Part shown: positions 7,442-15,529 of the stretch, piece after piece | Numbering within the stretch: the first letter of the stretch is position 1 | Layout of the letters: the number at the start of each line of letters is the position of its first letter | Assembly: GCF_002077075.2 (NCBI RefSeq) | Contig: NZ_LCWM02000001.1 | Span: 6,724 to 70,723, forward strand | DNA length: 64,000 nt | Source: Thermoproteus sp. CP80 | GTDB lineage: Archaea; Thermoproteota; Thermoprotei; Thermoproteales; Thermoproteaceae | Direction of reading: 5' to 3' | Translations under genes and position numbers: made by a program | Notes under the pieces: model-generated | Databases searched by the model: none | Seen by the model: only the letters and a program-made list of their open reading frames with translations | Told to the model about the DNA's origin: nothing

Positions 7442-9412
7442 ATGCCACATCCCTCTGTGGAGTTTCGCGTAGTTGTTAACGGCGTGGAGATAGTGAGGGA
7501 GTGGAGCTGGGACAGGGTATCTAGAGTGAAGGAGGAGCTGAAGAGGATGGGGTTTAGGTGGACGGGCGGCGGATGGGTAGGCAGATTGAGGGATCCCGCG
7601 TCTCTATATGCGCTGAAGGCGTTGCTCGACCTCAGCGACGAGGAGCTGGACGAGGTCGCGAAGGCCAGCGGCGTCGGCTCCGGCGACGCGGTGCTGGTGG
7701 TGGGGAACATAGCCGACCGCCTGAGGCCGTACGTGGCGGCTTCCTACGGCTCGTCCCACCTCGTCTCCGTGACTAGGTTCATCAGAGACTTCATAGCGTC
7801 GGATCGAAAGGCCATAGCGGAGGTCTCCTCCTATGAGGAATACGTGCGGCGTGCGGCCGAGGAGTTCAGGTCGCTGGTTAGAGGCCTGGAGATCAGAGGC
7901 GATCTAGAGGCGGCCGTGAGGAGCGCCGTTGAGATAGCCCTCAGCTCGGAGCGCCTCAAGTCCCTCTACGAGCGCCGCGTCGCGTGGAGGCGCGTGGAGC
8001 TCTGGCCGACGAAGGCCGTGCTCAACTTCGCCGGGAGGGAGCTGGCCGCGGAGCTGGGCAACTTCAAGCTGGCCTATAACGTGGTCGAGAAAGACGGCGA
8101 AGTTAAACAGATATTTATAAAACTTGTTAAAATGTCAAGAGAAAATGATAAAATAATTATAAAATATCCAGTATTTATTAGAGAGAAAATTTCGGATGTG
8201 TTAAGGAAATATGGCTATATCGTCCTGAAGAGAGATCTGGAGTATGGACGGGTTGAGTATAGACAGAATATATCTCTCCACGATTTCCAGAGGAGGGCGG
8301 TCGACAGCTGGGAGAAGGCGGGGAGAAGAGGCACTATAGCCGTGCCCACCGGCGGAGGTAAGACGTTCATAGCATTGGCCGCATTGGCGAGGGCGTCAAC
8401 CACGGCGCTCGTGCTGGCCGTCACGCAGGAGCTGGCAACCCAGTGGGCGGAGAGGCTTAGGAGGCATCTGGGAGTGAGCCCCGGCATGTTGGGGGCAGGT
8501 AGACACGACGTGAGGGACGTCACCGTGGCTATCTACAACTCGGCGGTGAAGTACATAGACGAGCTGGTGGGGAGGTTCGGCGTGGTGGTCTTCGACGAGG
8601 CCCACCACGTCCCCGCCGAGACCTTCAAGGAGGTGGCCCTAGCCCTCGACTCGCCCTTCAGGCTGGCCATATCCGCAACGCCTAGGCGCGAAGACGGCAA
8701 CGAGATGTTGATATATGAAGCGGTGGGTCCCCTAGTATATAGAGCTACATATAGCGAGATGATCGAGGCGGGCCTGGTGGTGCCCGTGGAGCATTACAGG
8801 ATATATATCAAGCCTAGCCCCGAGGAGGAGCAGAGCTATAGATCGGCGCAGGCCGCCACAGACAACGCAATAGTCCTTAGAAACATCGCGTCGCAGATCT
8901 CGTCGAAGATCCCGATAGCCGTCGAGGTCGTCAAGAGGGAAGTCGCCCTAGGCCATAAAGTGCTCGTCTTCACCCAGTTCCTGGAACAAGCCAAGGCCGT
9001 ATACAATAGATTGCGCGAGGAGTCCATACGTTCCGAGCTGATAACGTCCGAAGAACGCGACAGGGCCTCTGCTTTTTCGCGGTTCCTGTCGGGAGCCTCC
9101 AAGGTGGTGGTGACCACCACCGTATTGGACGAAGGCGTGGATGTGCCCGACGCCGACGTCGCCGTGGTGGTCAGCGGCAGCGGCTCCAAGCGGCAGATGT
9201 TGCAGCGAGTGGGGAGGGTGGTGAGGAGGGCTCCCGGCAAGACTGTGGCTCGCGTGTACGAGCTAATCGCAAGAGGCACCATAGAGGAGGCTCTGTCGGA
9301 AGCCCGACATATGGATGACGTAATTGAGGAGTCCATATGCAGAAAGTTCTCGGAGCAGACCCTCAGAGAGTTTCTGCGCGCGACGAAGCTCACCGATTTC
9401 AGGAGCTTTTAA
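7442..9412 (+). CDS. XPB/Rad25-like superfamily 2 DNA helicase
   Basis: 656 residues. Motifs in order: PTGGGKT (Walker A, near residue 303), FDEAHH (Walker B, near 384), the XPB-specific RED motif within SATPRRED (near 418), then motif VI in QMLQRVGRVVRR. XPB-type helicases open DNA in nucleotide excision repair and at promoters. The N-terminal 280 residues are longer than in most archaeal XPB proteins; a small unit at residues 8-45 (VNGVEIVREW... GGGWVG) is not one I can name. Codons in 8103-8215 are strikingly AT-rich compared with the rest. The usual neighbour Bax1 is not seen. GTG 7457 is an alternative start. Confidence 0.85.
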   Translation: MPHPSVEFRVVVNGVEIVREWSWDRVSRVKEELKRMGFRWTGGGWVGRLRDPASLYALKALLDLSDEELDEVAKASGVGSGDAVLVVGNIADRLRPYVAASYGSSHLVSVTRFIRDFIASDRKAIAEVSSYEEYVRRAAEEFRSLVRGLEIRGDLEAAVRSAVEIALSSERLKSLYERRVAWRRVELWPTKAVLNFAGRELAAELGNFKLAYNVVEKDGEVKQIFIKLVKMSRENDKIIIKYPVFIREKISDVLRKYGYIVLKRDLEYGRVEYRQNISLHDFQRRAVDSWEKAGRRGTIAVPTGGGKTFIALAALARASTTALVLAVTQELATQWAERLRRHLGVSPGMLGAGRHDVRDVTVAIYNSAVKYIDELVGRFGVVVFDEAHHVPAETFKEVALALDSPFRLAISATPRREDGNEMLIYEAVGPLVYRATYSEMIEAGLVVPVEHYRIYIKPSPEEEQSYRSAQAATDNAIVLRNIASQISSKIPIAVEVVKREVALGHKVLVFTQFLEQAKAVYNRLREESIRSELITSEERDRASAFSRFLSGASKVVVTTTVLDEGVDVPDADVAVVVSGSGSKRQMLQRVGRVVRRAPGKTVARVYELIARGTIEEALSEARHMDDVIEESICRKFSEQTLREFLRATKLTDFRSF

Positions 9413-9426
9413 GGCGCAGTGGGATC

Positions 9427-9606
9427 GTGGAGACGGTTGAGGAATATCTCTATCTGCTTCTGGAGTCCGCCATAGCGGCGGTCCTCATAGCTGTGGCGGT
9501 CGCCATCGGAAGCAACTTGATAAAGGATATATCTTCAATATATGAACAAGGATTTAAAGATATAAAATATATGATAAATATTATAAAATATGCGAATATT
9601 GTATAA
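9427..9606 (+). CDS. Small single-span membrane protein, unknown
   Basis: 59 residues from GTG 9427, which lies about 20 nt after a cttttaagg TATA-like element overlapping the helicase stop codon. An acidic start (VETVEEYLYLLLES) is followed by one hydrophobic helix and an AT-rich, lysine/isoleucine-rich tail. It overlaps the next tiny ORF by 17 bases. I do not recognise it; support comes from the membrane-helix pattern and chaining with the next two ORFs. Confidence 0.4.
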   Translation: METVEEYLYLLLESAIAAVLIAVAVAIGSNLIKDISSIYEQGFKDIKYMINIIKYANIV

Positions 9607-9697
9607 TATAGTTATAATAATATTGCTACTAATGTTGCTGTGGATGGCCGTGGAGGCGGAAAAAATAGCGGCGATGCTCAACATCTTATTTAAATGA
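9590..9697 (+). CDS. Tiny hydrophobic ORF (35 aa), unknown
   Basis: ATG 9590 to TGA 9697. The sequence begins MRILYNIVIIILLLMLLWMA, a single membrane helix, followed by a short polar tail. It overlaps the upstream ORF by 17 bases and the downstream ORF by ATGA, the arrangement used for translational coupling elsewhere in this window. AT-rich DNA readily yields hydrophobic ORFs by chance, so it is only a candidate. Confidence 0.3.
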   Translation: MRILYNIVIIILLLMLLWMAVEAEKIAAMLNILFK

Positions 9698-9963
9698 TAT
9701 CACAGATTGAAGCGATATATATAATTATTATTTTTATATTATCGTTATTTATATTTATATTGTTTATGAATGTTGCTATGTCTTTATCTATAGATAGATA
9801 TCTTTTTCTTCTTTCCGTATACGCCAGGTGTAATCAAACGTATATATATACCTATTATTCCACCAATTATTCCATCAGCTCGCCGCTTATTTGTATCAAC
9901 ATAACATCGAGCCGCGGGAATTTAACTCTCTCTGTGCGATATCTAGTACTGGCGCGGCCCTAG
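9694..9963 (+). CDS. Small hydrophobic ORF (89 aa), unknown
   Basis: ATG 9694 overlaps the stop of the 35-aa ORF as ATGA. The first 45 residues are very hydrophobic (one or two membrane helices, Ile/Phe-rich); the rest is Ser/Thr/Tyr-rich with two Cys. The 3' half (from about 9890) is GC-richer than the 5' half, so the true end is uncertain. No family recognised. Confidence 0.3.
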   Translation: MISQIEAIYIIIIFILSLFIFILFMNVAMSLSIDRYLFLLSVYARCNQTYIYTYYSTNYSISSPLICINITSSRGNLTLSVRYLVLARP

Positions 9964-10218
9964 CGTCGGTTCGTCTAGCTTCTTCATCGGTCGTCCAGGC
10001 CAGACCTCCCCATCCGCCCCTCTCAGGTCATATCTACATAAAGATTGCGAACCTGACGTCTTATCGCTACATTTATTGCATATAAAAATGTTATATAAAT
10101 TAATTATGAATTTTATCTATTAATAAAAAGTTTAGCTTTAATATTAAAATAATATAAACGCTATATTAATAGTTTAAAGAGCAAGTAAGAATTAAAAAGA
10201 GCACCTATGAGGTTGGCC
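9964..10218. other. AT-rich intergenic stretch with ferredoxin promoter
   Basis: 255 bases, very AT-rich from about 10080 on, without a convincing gene. Several TATA-like runs occur; ttaaaa at 10192-10197 is spaced about 24 nt from ATG 10219 and decides the ferredoxin start. Confidence 0.6.
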
Positions 10219-10560
10219 ATGGCCGAGCAGAAAGACCTGTCGCAATACCAGAGAGTGGTGATAGACCAAGACCTCTGCATATCGTGCGGCGCGTGCGTAG
10301 CCGTATGTCCCTGGCAGGCCCTCGAGCTGGACGAGAACGCGAAGGCCCGCCTAATCTGGGAGAAGTGCTACGACGACTTCAGCTGTGTGGCCGCCTGTCC
10401 AGTTAAGTGTATATACAAGACTAGCGAGGCGCCGGACGACGCCAAGAAGAAGCCCAACTGGTATAGGCTTGGCAAGCAGCTGAGCCCCGACGAGCAGAAG
10501 ATATTGAACGACTGGAAGGCGAAATTCGGCATACCGGTGGACCCGTTGCCTCCGTCCTAG
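10219..10560 (+). CDS. Dicluster-type ferredoxin
   Basis: 113 residues counted from ATG 10219 (an in-frame ATG at 10207 is less well placed relative to the TATA box). The first cluster motif is CISCGACVAVCP. The second has altered spacing (C-x5-C-x3-C-x3-C in CYDDFSCVAACPVKC), as in archaeal ferredoxins in which one cluster can be [3Fe-4S] or variant. A charged C-terminal extension of about 45 residues follows. It probably carries electrons for 2-oxoacid oxidoreductases and related enzymes in the cytoplasm. It is monocistronic, followed 38 bp later by the Sir2 gene with its own TATA box. Confidence 0.88.
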   Translation: MAEQKDLSQYQRVVIDQDLCISCGACVAVCPWQALELDENAKARLIWEKCYDDFSCVAACPVKCIYKTSEAPDDAKKKPNWYRLGKQLSPDEQKILNDWKAKFGIPVDPLPPS

Positions 10561-10598
10561 GAGGGTTAATTTATAAAACGTTTTTGTATAGATTGCAG

Positions 10599-11363
10599 AT
10601 GGACAAGGTTTTTCAAGTCGCAGATCTATTGAACAGAGCGAACTGCGCCGTGGCTCTCACGGGCGCGGGCATATCGACAGCCAGCGGCATACCGGACTTC
10701 AGAGGCCCTCAAGGCATCTGGAGGAAGGTAGATCCGTCTAAGTTCGAGATCTCCCATCTCTACCGAAATCCCGACGAGGTCTGGAGACTCTTCGTCTCCA
10801 TCTTTGCGCCGAAGGAGACCATAGCCCCCAACCCCGCACATAAGGCCTTGGCCCAATTGGAGTCAATGGGGAAGCTCTGCGCAGTGATTACACAGAACGT
10901 CGATGGGCTACACCAGGCGGCCGGCTCGGCTAGAGTCGTGGAGCTCCACGGCTCTCTGAGGTACGCCGTATGCACCAAATGCGGCATGAAGTACACCCTC
11001 GGCGAGGTGTTGTCCACGTACAACGGGTCGGCGCCTAGATGCAGGGTCTGCGGCGGCGTCCTGAAGCCCGACGTGGTCTTCTTCGGAGAGCCTCTGCCCC
11101 AGGAGGCGCTCAACGAGGCGGTGTTGCTATCGGAGCTCTCCGAGGTCTTTATGGTCATAGGCTCCTCGCTCGCCGTGGCGCCGGCAAACCGGTTGCCGCT
11201 AATAGCCAAGAGGCATGGGGCCAAGATAGTGATAATAAACTCGGGGCCGACCGAGATGGACGAGATAGCCGACGTGGTGATAGAGGGGAGAGCCGAGGAG
11301 GTGTTGCCCAGAATCGTCGAGGCCCTAAGGGCAGGCTATAGAGAAGGGGCTTTTCGAGACTAG
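10599..11363 (+). CDS. Sir2-family NAD-dependent protein deacylase
   Basis: 254 residues. GAGIS (22-26) and PDFRG (32-36) bind NAD; TQNVDGLH and ELHGS hold the catalytic residues (the His of ELHG near residue 112); two Cys pairs (CTKCG... CRVCG) bind zinc. Archaeal Sir2 is known to deacetylate the chromatin protein Alba and other lysines. ATG 10599 lies about 26 nt after ttataaaa at 10571, so the start is leaderless; TTG 10584 is possible but less likely. The 3' end overlaps the convergent DUF309 gene by 39 bases. Confidence 0.93.
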   Translation: MDKVFQVADLLNRANCAVALTGAGISTASGIPDFRGPQGIWRKVDPSKFEISHLYRNPDEVWRLFVSIFAPKETIAPNPAHKALAQLESMGKLCAVITQNVDGLHQAAGSARVVELHGSLRYAVCTKCGMKYTLGEVLSTYNGSAPRCRVCGGVLKPDVVFFGEPLPQEALNEAVLLSELSEVFMVIGSSLAVAPANRLPLIAKRHGAKIVIINSGPTEMDEIADVVIEGRAEEVLPRIVEALRAGYREGAFRD

Positions 11364-11867
11364 GGACCTCGCGAGCTGTTCCCTCAGCTTCGGGATGTCT
11401 ATACAGCCGATCCTCTCCGGGGCATCCTCGAGAAGTCTAAGCGCCTCCCCGGCCAGGAGGACGAACTTGTCCGGGGCCCCCTCCTGCAGTTTGACGAATG
11501 CGGCCGACATAAGGATTAGGCCCTGCAGAGATCTGTCGCCGCTTCTACGCCAGGCCGGCTCTATCTCGGCATGCGCCTCCCAGAACCTCTCCGAGTTGAA
11601 TAAGGCCACGAATCTGCCTATATCTCCGCTGCCCAGCGCGTCCTCGTTGGTCACGTCTATGGCCGCGTAGACGCGCCCGACCGCCTCCTCCACTCTACGT
11701 CTGGCGTCCTCGACGTCTACGCCTCTCACCAAAATCTCTAGATGGCGCGAGGCCACCCGCACGTTCAACACGGGGAGGAGGCCCCGCAGGTCGCGTAGCA
11801 GCTGAGCCCTCTGAGAAGGCGTATAGCCCGGATTCTCCGCAATCAGAAGATATCTTATATTATTCAT
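11325..11867 (-). CDS. DUF309-domain protein, last gene of a coupled operon
   Basis: 180 residues. The C-terminal half has the DUF309 pattern FNSERFWEAHAEIEPAWR then QGLILMSAAFVKLQEG (residues 90-135), an all-helical domain of unknown function. The N-terminal 85 residues form an alpha/beta unit not typical of bare DUF309 proteins. The ATG directly follows the stop of the upstream gene (TAA-ATG), so translation is coupled. It overlaps the sir2 gene tail to tail. Confidence 0.78.
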   Translation of the reverse strand: MNNIRYLLIAENPGYTPSQRAQLLRDLRGLLPVLNVRVASRHLEILVRGVDVEDARRRVEEAVGRVYAAIDVTNEDALGSGDIGRFVALFNSERFWEAHAEIEPAWRRSGDRSLQGLILMSAAFVKLQEGAPDKFVLLAGEALRLLEDAPERIGCIDIPKLREQLARSLVSKSPFSIACP

Positions 11868-12200
11868 TTATATTTTAACAATTATTTTATTAAGATTAAA
11901 CTGAATATCTACTATCACTTTTAAATCACCATAACTTTGTTTTATGCGCCTTACCGTGGCTAACGCCTTGTTTATGCGCTCCAGAAGCTCCGTGTTGTCG
12001 GGAAGCTCGCCGCCTGTATAAAGCTCGACGCCCTCGGCGAGCTTCAGCTCGACGCCAAACGCCTTGGCGAGCTCGACGAACTTGAGATATCTCTCCTCCA
12101 TGGCCGCAAGGGCCTCCCTTCTGTTTCTATAATGTTCTGCGTGGTCCTTCAGCGATGTAAGGATGTTTTCGAGTTCGCTGAGGGTGAGGAAGAGGGACAT
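11868..12200 (-). CDS. Coiled-coil protein of unknown function (110 aa)
   Basis: The start is ATG 12200, sharing one base with the upstream stop (TAATG); the frame is open further upstream but that part lies inside the preceding gene. The sequence is mostly helical with heptad-like leucines (residues 5-50) and then alternating helix/strand, ending in an AT-rich stretch coding for IVDIQFNLNKIIVKI. No family recognised. It is the fourth gene of the 12971-11325 operon. Confidence 0.65.
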   Translation of the reverse strand: MSLFLTLSELENILTSLKDHAEHYRNRREALAAMEERYLKFVELAKAFGVELKLAEGVELYTGGELPDNTELLERINKALATVRRIKQSYGDLKVIVDIQFNLNKIIVKI

Positions 12201-12631
12201 TATTCCTGTCCTCCGTAGTAGTACGCTATCTCGACGTTGCCTACACAGAACTTTATATAGCCCGGCGTAATGTCGCGGCAACCCCACATATCTAGCTCCA
12301 CCTCGGGCGCCTTCAGGGGCTCAGCGGGCTTCGCCCTGGGGAAGGGCGGAATCACCTCGGGGAGATCTTCCGGCGTTATGTGCGTGCCGGACGAATCGAC
12401 GATTATGGAGTAGCTCGTCAGCCCTAGCTTATCTGCCATGTTGCTGGCGGCCACTATGCGTTCCATCAATTCGCCGACAGCCCCATATAGATGCCCGAGG
12501 GAGCCCAGCTGGACTACATACTGCCCCACCTGTCTACGTCCGAACACTACAGGCGTCGCCTCGATAGAATATTGCACCTCCCTCAAAGTCCATAGTATTT
12601 GATCTATATTTTTGGAATTTATAATAATCAT
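12200..12631 (-). CDS. Conserved-looking hypothetical protein (143 aa)
   Basis: 143 residues, ATG 12631 overlapping the upstream stop by ATGA. It begins with an alpha/beta unit (MIIINSKNIDQILWTLREVQ), then a Gly-rich helix region, a proline-rich linker (residues 88-105) and an aromatic C-terminus (EIAYYYGG). Two Cys occur late (WGCRD... KFCVG). I recognise no family. Codon use is GC-rich in the middle and AT-rich at the 5' end. Confidence 0.65.
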   Translation of the reverse strand: MIIINSKNIDQILWTLREVQYSIEATPVVFGRRQVGQYVVQLGSLGHLYGAVGELMERIVAASNMADKLGLTSYSIIVDSSGTHITPEDLPEVIPPFPRAKPAEPLKAPEVELDMWGCRDITPGYIKFCVGNVEIAYYYGGQE

Positions 12632-12765
12632 AGTATTATTCTAATTTTTTCATAATATTGTTCTATATATACTATTTCATTTTCGCCGAGCACTTCTATC
12701 AGCTTCTGCTTTATCGAGGGGTCTATATTGAGCGAGGAGACCCTCGCCCTTCTTAGGTTCCTCAT
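12628..12765 (-). CDS. Small basic/acidic protein (45 aa), unknown
   Basis: ATG 12765 to TGA 12628-12630. The product starts MRNLRRARVSSLNIDPSIKQ and is helical, ending EKIRIIL. Both ends overlap neighbouring genes by 4 bases (ATGA), which is the main argument that this short frame is translated. Confidence 0.6.
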   Translation of the reverse strand: MRNLRRARVSSLNIDPSIKQKLIEVLGENEIVYIEQYYEKIRIIL

Positions 12766-12971
12766 GGCACAATCGTTATCGTGTTGCCCCGTAGTATGAC
12801 GTACGTGCTGGCGGGCATAATTTCGAGAAGGCTCATCGGCAGATTGGGCGCTCTAGGAGGCCACACGAAGTCGATGCCCTCCCCCCTTATGACCATTTGC
12901 TCGGCCTTCCGCGAGTTTAGCACCTGCACTACTTTTCGTATCAGATCCAACTGGTCCGTATAAATTATCAC
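12762..12971 (-). CDS. Small protein (69 aa) heading a coupled operon, unknown
   Basis: The start is chosen at GTG 12971 because a tattaatatatt TATA element centred near 12996 lies about 25 nt upstream; TTG 12989 is an in-frame alternative. The product is a compact alpha/beta protein (VIIYTDQLDLIRKVVQVLNS ... VILRGNTITIVP). Its TATA box overlaps the end of the PAPS-reductase-like gene, so the small operon can be transcribed separately. No family recognised. Confidence 0.62.
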   Translation of the reverse strand: MIIYTDQLDLIRKVVQVLNSRKAEQMVIRGEGIDFVWPPRAPNLPMSLLEIMPASTYVILRGNTITIVP

Positions 12972-12993
12972 AGCCACGACTATAGGCAATATA

Positions 12994-14802
12994 TTAATAG
13001 TTTGTCCCTCCGTCGCCCCGGCCCCCCTCGTCGAAGACCCTGTAGACCAGATATTGGGCCGAGGGGCATGCCTTGGAGCAGAGGAGACACCCTATGCATC
13101 TGCCCTCATCGACGGCGAAACGCCCATCGGAATCCCTCCTGAGGGCCCCCGTGGGGCACCAGCTTATGCAGAGGTCGCAGTGGCCGCAGATGGAGGCGCG
13201 TACCACGAGCGCCGCCGCATCCAGAGCGCCGCGGCCCTCTATCCTAGAGAGATCGCCGGAGAGCCGCAGGTGGCCGTCTCTCCGCGCCACCCTTACGCCG
13301 TCGCCCTCCAGTCTCACTTCGCCGAGCATCTTCAGCAGCTGTAGGGCGGTCGCCGCGTCGGGCCTTACGCCGATCAGCTCCAGCCCCTCCTCGGTCCGTC
13401 TGATCTTCACCGGGTACTCCGCCTTGATGGACAGCTTGACGAACCTCTTGAGGTCGCCCGGGATATTCCTCCACCGCCATAGCCCATACCTCAGGTAGTT
13501 CTCGTCCCCGTAACGCTCGGAGATCTTCTCCTCAAGCCGCTCGTAGATGTTCGGGTAGCTGATACGCACCAGCTCCAGCTCGGCCATCTCGTTGGCCGGA
13601 CACACCACGCATCCGAGCCTGTCGAACCCTCTCTCGTACGCCTTGTTGTAGGGAAGGCCGTGGAGGAAGATATAGCCCCAGACCTCTAGGGCGGTCCAGT
13701 CCTGGAGGGGCGCCGCCACGATGGTCTTGGCCACCCATCTGCTGGCTGAGATCGGCTTCAGTCTCGCCCTCTGGAACGATTCGGCGGCCCTCTGGCCCAC
13801 AACAGATATAGCCCCCTGGGGGAAGCGCTCGAGCAAGGTCTTCGTTATGGGCGCCATCTTTATCACCTTACAACACCAGCGGTAGTCGCGGGCGGGGGGT
13901 CCGAACTCGTCCAGGGCCCTCCAGAATCTGTCGCCGGCGGACGCGACCAAGAGCTCCGCCCCATACCTCTCGGCCACCTGGCCCACGTTCTGATACGTCT
14001 CGGGCGCCTCGAGGCCAGTGTCGTTGAACAATATAGCGAACTGATGGCCTGTCCTCGCGGTGAGGTCCAGCGCCACCAAGCTGTCCTTGCCTCCCGAGTA
14101 CGAGACCACGACGGGCAGCTTGTATCGAGATATGACGCCGTTCAGGAAATCCACAGCCCTCCTTGCCTTCCTCTCTATGTAGGTCCGGTTGATCTCGGCG
14201 AATAGCTTCAAGTCGCTGGGCCTGCTCGGCGGTAGCCGCGGCCTCGCCCTCCAGGACTTGATTATGTGGAGCCTCCTCCCTCTGAACAGCTTAGCCACGC
14301 CGTGTATCGACCCCCCTCTGGTGGAGACGGCCACGTGGGCGTACCTCCTCTCGGGGAGAGATCCCTCCAGGACTCGATCCCCATGCACGTCGTAGCCCGC
14401 CGGCAGTTCGTCCATGTCGACGACGGCCCACCACCCAGCCCTCCTGGCCAATATCTCGCTCACGCCTTCGAACAACGGCCTGAACCTCCACCTGCCCTCG
14501 ACCACGTCGTAGAACCTATGCCCCAATATCCTTCCACGGACCACCACCTCGTCGGCTTGATCGGCGTACCCCGGTATTTTGTTCAGCAAAACCACCTCGT
14601 CTGCCGGTATCATATCTGCGAGGGAGCTGTCGCCCAGCTCGTACTCGACGGCCCGCCTGGTTATCTCTATATCGACCTTAAAGGCGGGCCTCACGTCGCC
14701 CGGTTTAGTGACATAGACAGGCACCAGTCTGCTGCATCTATCGGCCACGTCGTGGGGATCCAGCACGGGCACGTTGAGGTCGTCGCACCAATACAGCCGC
14801 AC
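12994..14802 (-). CDS. PUA-like / PAPS-reductase-family PP-loop protein fused to 2[4Fe-4S] ferredoxin
   Basis: 602 residues. An N-terminal region with a PUA-like fold pattern (to about 200) is followed by an adenine-alpha-hydrolase domain with the PP-loop SYSGGKDS (near residue 234), then the RWCCK and GCVVCP cysteines seen in archaeal PAPS-reductase-like proteins, and a C-terminal ferredoxin domain (CGHCDLCISWCP ... CIGCLLCSKACP). This architecture is annotated as phosphoadenosine-phosphosulfate reductase, but it could instead be a sulfurtransferase acting on RNA, given the PUA-like part (inference). The start GTG 14802 is favoured over 14811 by symmetry of the palindromic TATA box at 14817-14830. 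Confidence 0.82.
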   Translation of the reverse strand: MRLYWCDDLNVPVLDPHDVADRCSRLVPVYVTKPGDVRPAFKVDIEITRRAVEYELGDSSLADMIPADEVVLLNKIPGYADQADEVVVRGRILGHRFYDVVEGRWRFRPLFEGVSEILARRAGWWAVVDMDELPAGYDVHGDRVLEGSLPERRYAHVAVSTRGGSIHGVAKLFRGRRLHIIKSWRARPRLPPSRPSDLKLFAEINRTYIERKARRAVDFLNGVISRYKLPVVVSYSGGKDSLVALDLTARTGHQFAILFNDTGLEAPETYQNVGQVAERYGAELLVASAGDRFWRALDEFGPPARDYRWCCKVIKMAPITKTLLERFPQGAISVVGQRAAESFQRARLKPISASRWVAKTIVAAPLQDWTALEVWGYIFLHGLPYNKAYERGFDRLGCVVCPANEMAELELVRISYPNIYERLEEKISERYGDENYLRYGLWRWRNIPGDLKRFVKLSIKAEYPVKIRRTEEGLELIGVRPDAATALQLLKMLGEVRLEGDGVRVARRDGHLRLSGDLSRIEGRGALDAAALVVRASICGHCDLCISWCPTGALRRDSDGRFAVDEGRCIGCLLCSKACPSAQYLVYRVFDEGGRGDGGTNY

Positions 14803-14816
14803 GTCAACCACGTTTT

Positions 14817-14830
14817 CCTATTTAAATAGG
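14817..14830. promoter_or_regulatory. Perfectly palindromic bidirectional TATA promoter
   Basis: CCTATTTAAATAGG is a perfect 14-bp palindrome centred at 14823.5. ATG 14846 (+) and GTG 14802 (-) each lie about 22 nt from the centre, the distance expected for leaderless transcripts in both directions. This site decides the start of the minus-strand gene. Confidence 0.65.
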
Positions 14831-14845
14831 GTTGAGAGCATCTAC

Positions 14846-15529
14846 ATGCGCGCCCTGATACTGGCTGGGGGCTTTGGGAAGAGACTTGCGCCGCTGACCA
14901 ACGAGGTGCCTAAGCCGCTTCTGCCGGTGGCGGGGAAGCCCATACTCGTGAGGCAGATAGAGTGGCTCAGGGGGCAGGGCTTCTCGGATTTTGTGCTGGC
15001 GGTGGGCTACCTGCGGCATAAGGTCTTCGAGACTCTCGGCGACGGCAGGAGGCTGGGCGTCAGGATCTTCTACAGCGTGGAGGAGGAGCCCCTCGGGACG
15101 GCGGGGGCCATAAAGAACGCCGAGCCGTTTCTAGAGGACGACGTGTTCGTGGCCACCAACGGCGACGTGGTGACGGATCTCCCCGTCAAGCCTCTGCTGG
15201 AGGCCTTGGCCGACGCCGATGCGGCAGTGGCCCTGGTGCCCCTGAGGAGTCCCTACGGAATTGTGGAGTTCGACGAGTTGGGCCGCGTGGTGAGCTTCCG
15301 CGAGAAGCCGGTCCTAGGGGGCTACTTCATAAACGCCGGGGTCTACGCGATGAGGAGGGAGCTGCTCAAGGTCCTGCCCTCTAGGGGCAACATAGAGGAG
15401 ACGACCTTCCCCCAGCTGGCCGAACGCAAGCGCCTGAAGGCGGTGGTATATAGCGACGTGTTCTGGCGGTCTATAGACACCGTGAAGGATCTGGAGGAGG
15501 TGGAGAGGATTCTTGGAAATGGAAATTGA
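14846..15529 (+). CDS. Sugar-phosphate nucleotidyltransferase
   Basis: 227 residues. It begins with the nucleotide-binding signature [15 protein letters not shown], then [12 protein letters not shown], and has the later [10 protein letters not shown] and NGDVVTD elements that hold the metal and base. The family couples NTP with a sugar 1-phosphate (for example mannose or glucose 1-phosphate) to give the nucleotide sugar used in glycosylation. The short length means no C-terminal beta-helix acyltransferase domain. It overlaps gltX by 17 bases. Confidence 0.9.
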   Translation: MRALILAGGFGKRLAPLTNEVPKPLLPVAGKPILVRQIEWLRGQGFSDFVLAVGYLRHKVFETLGDGRRLGVRIFYSVEEEPLGTAGAIKNAEPFLEDDVFVATNGDVVTDLPVKPLLEALADADAAVALVPLRSPYGIVEFDELGRVVSFREKPVLGGYFINAGVYAMRRELLKVLPSRGNIEETTFPQLAERKRLKAVVYSDVFWRSIDTVKDLEEVERILGNGN

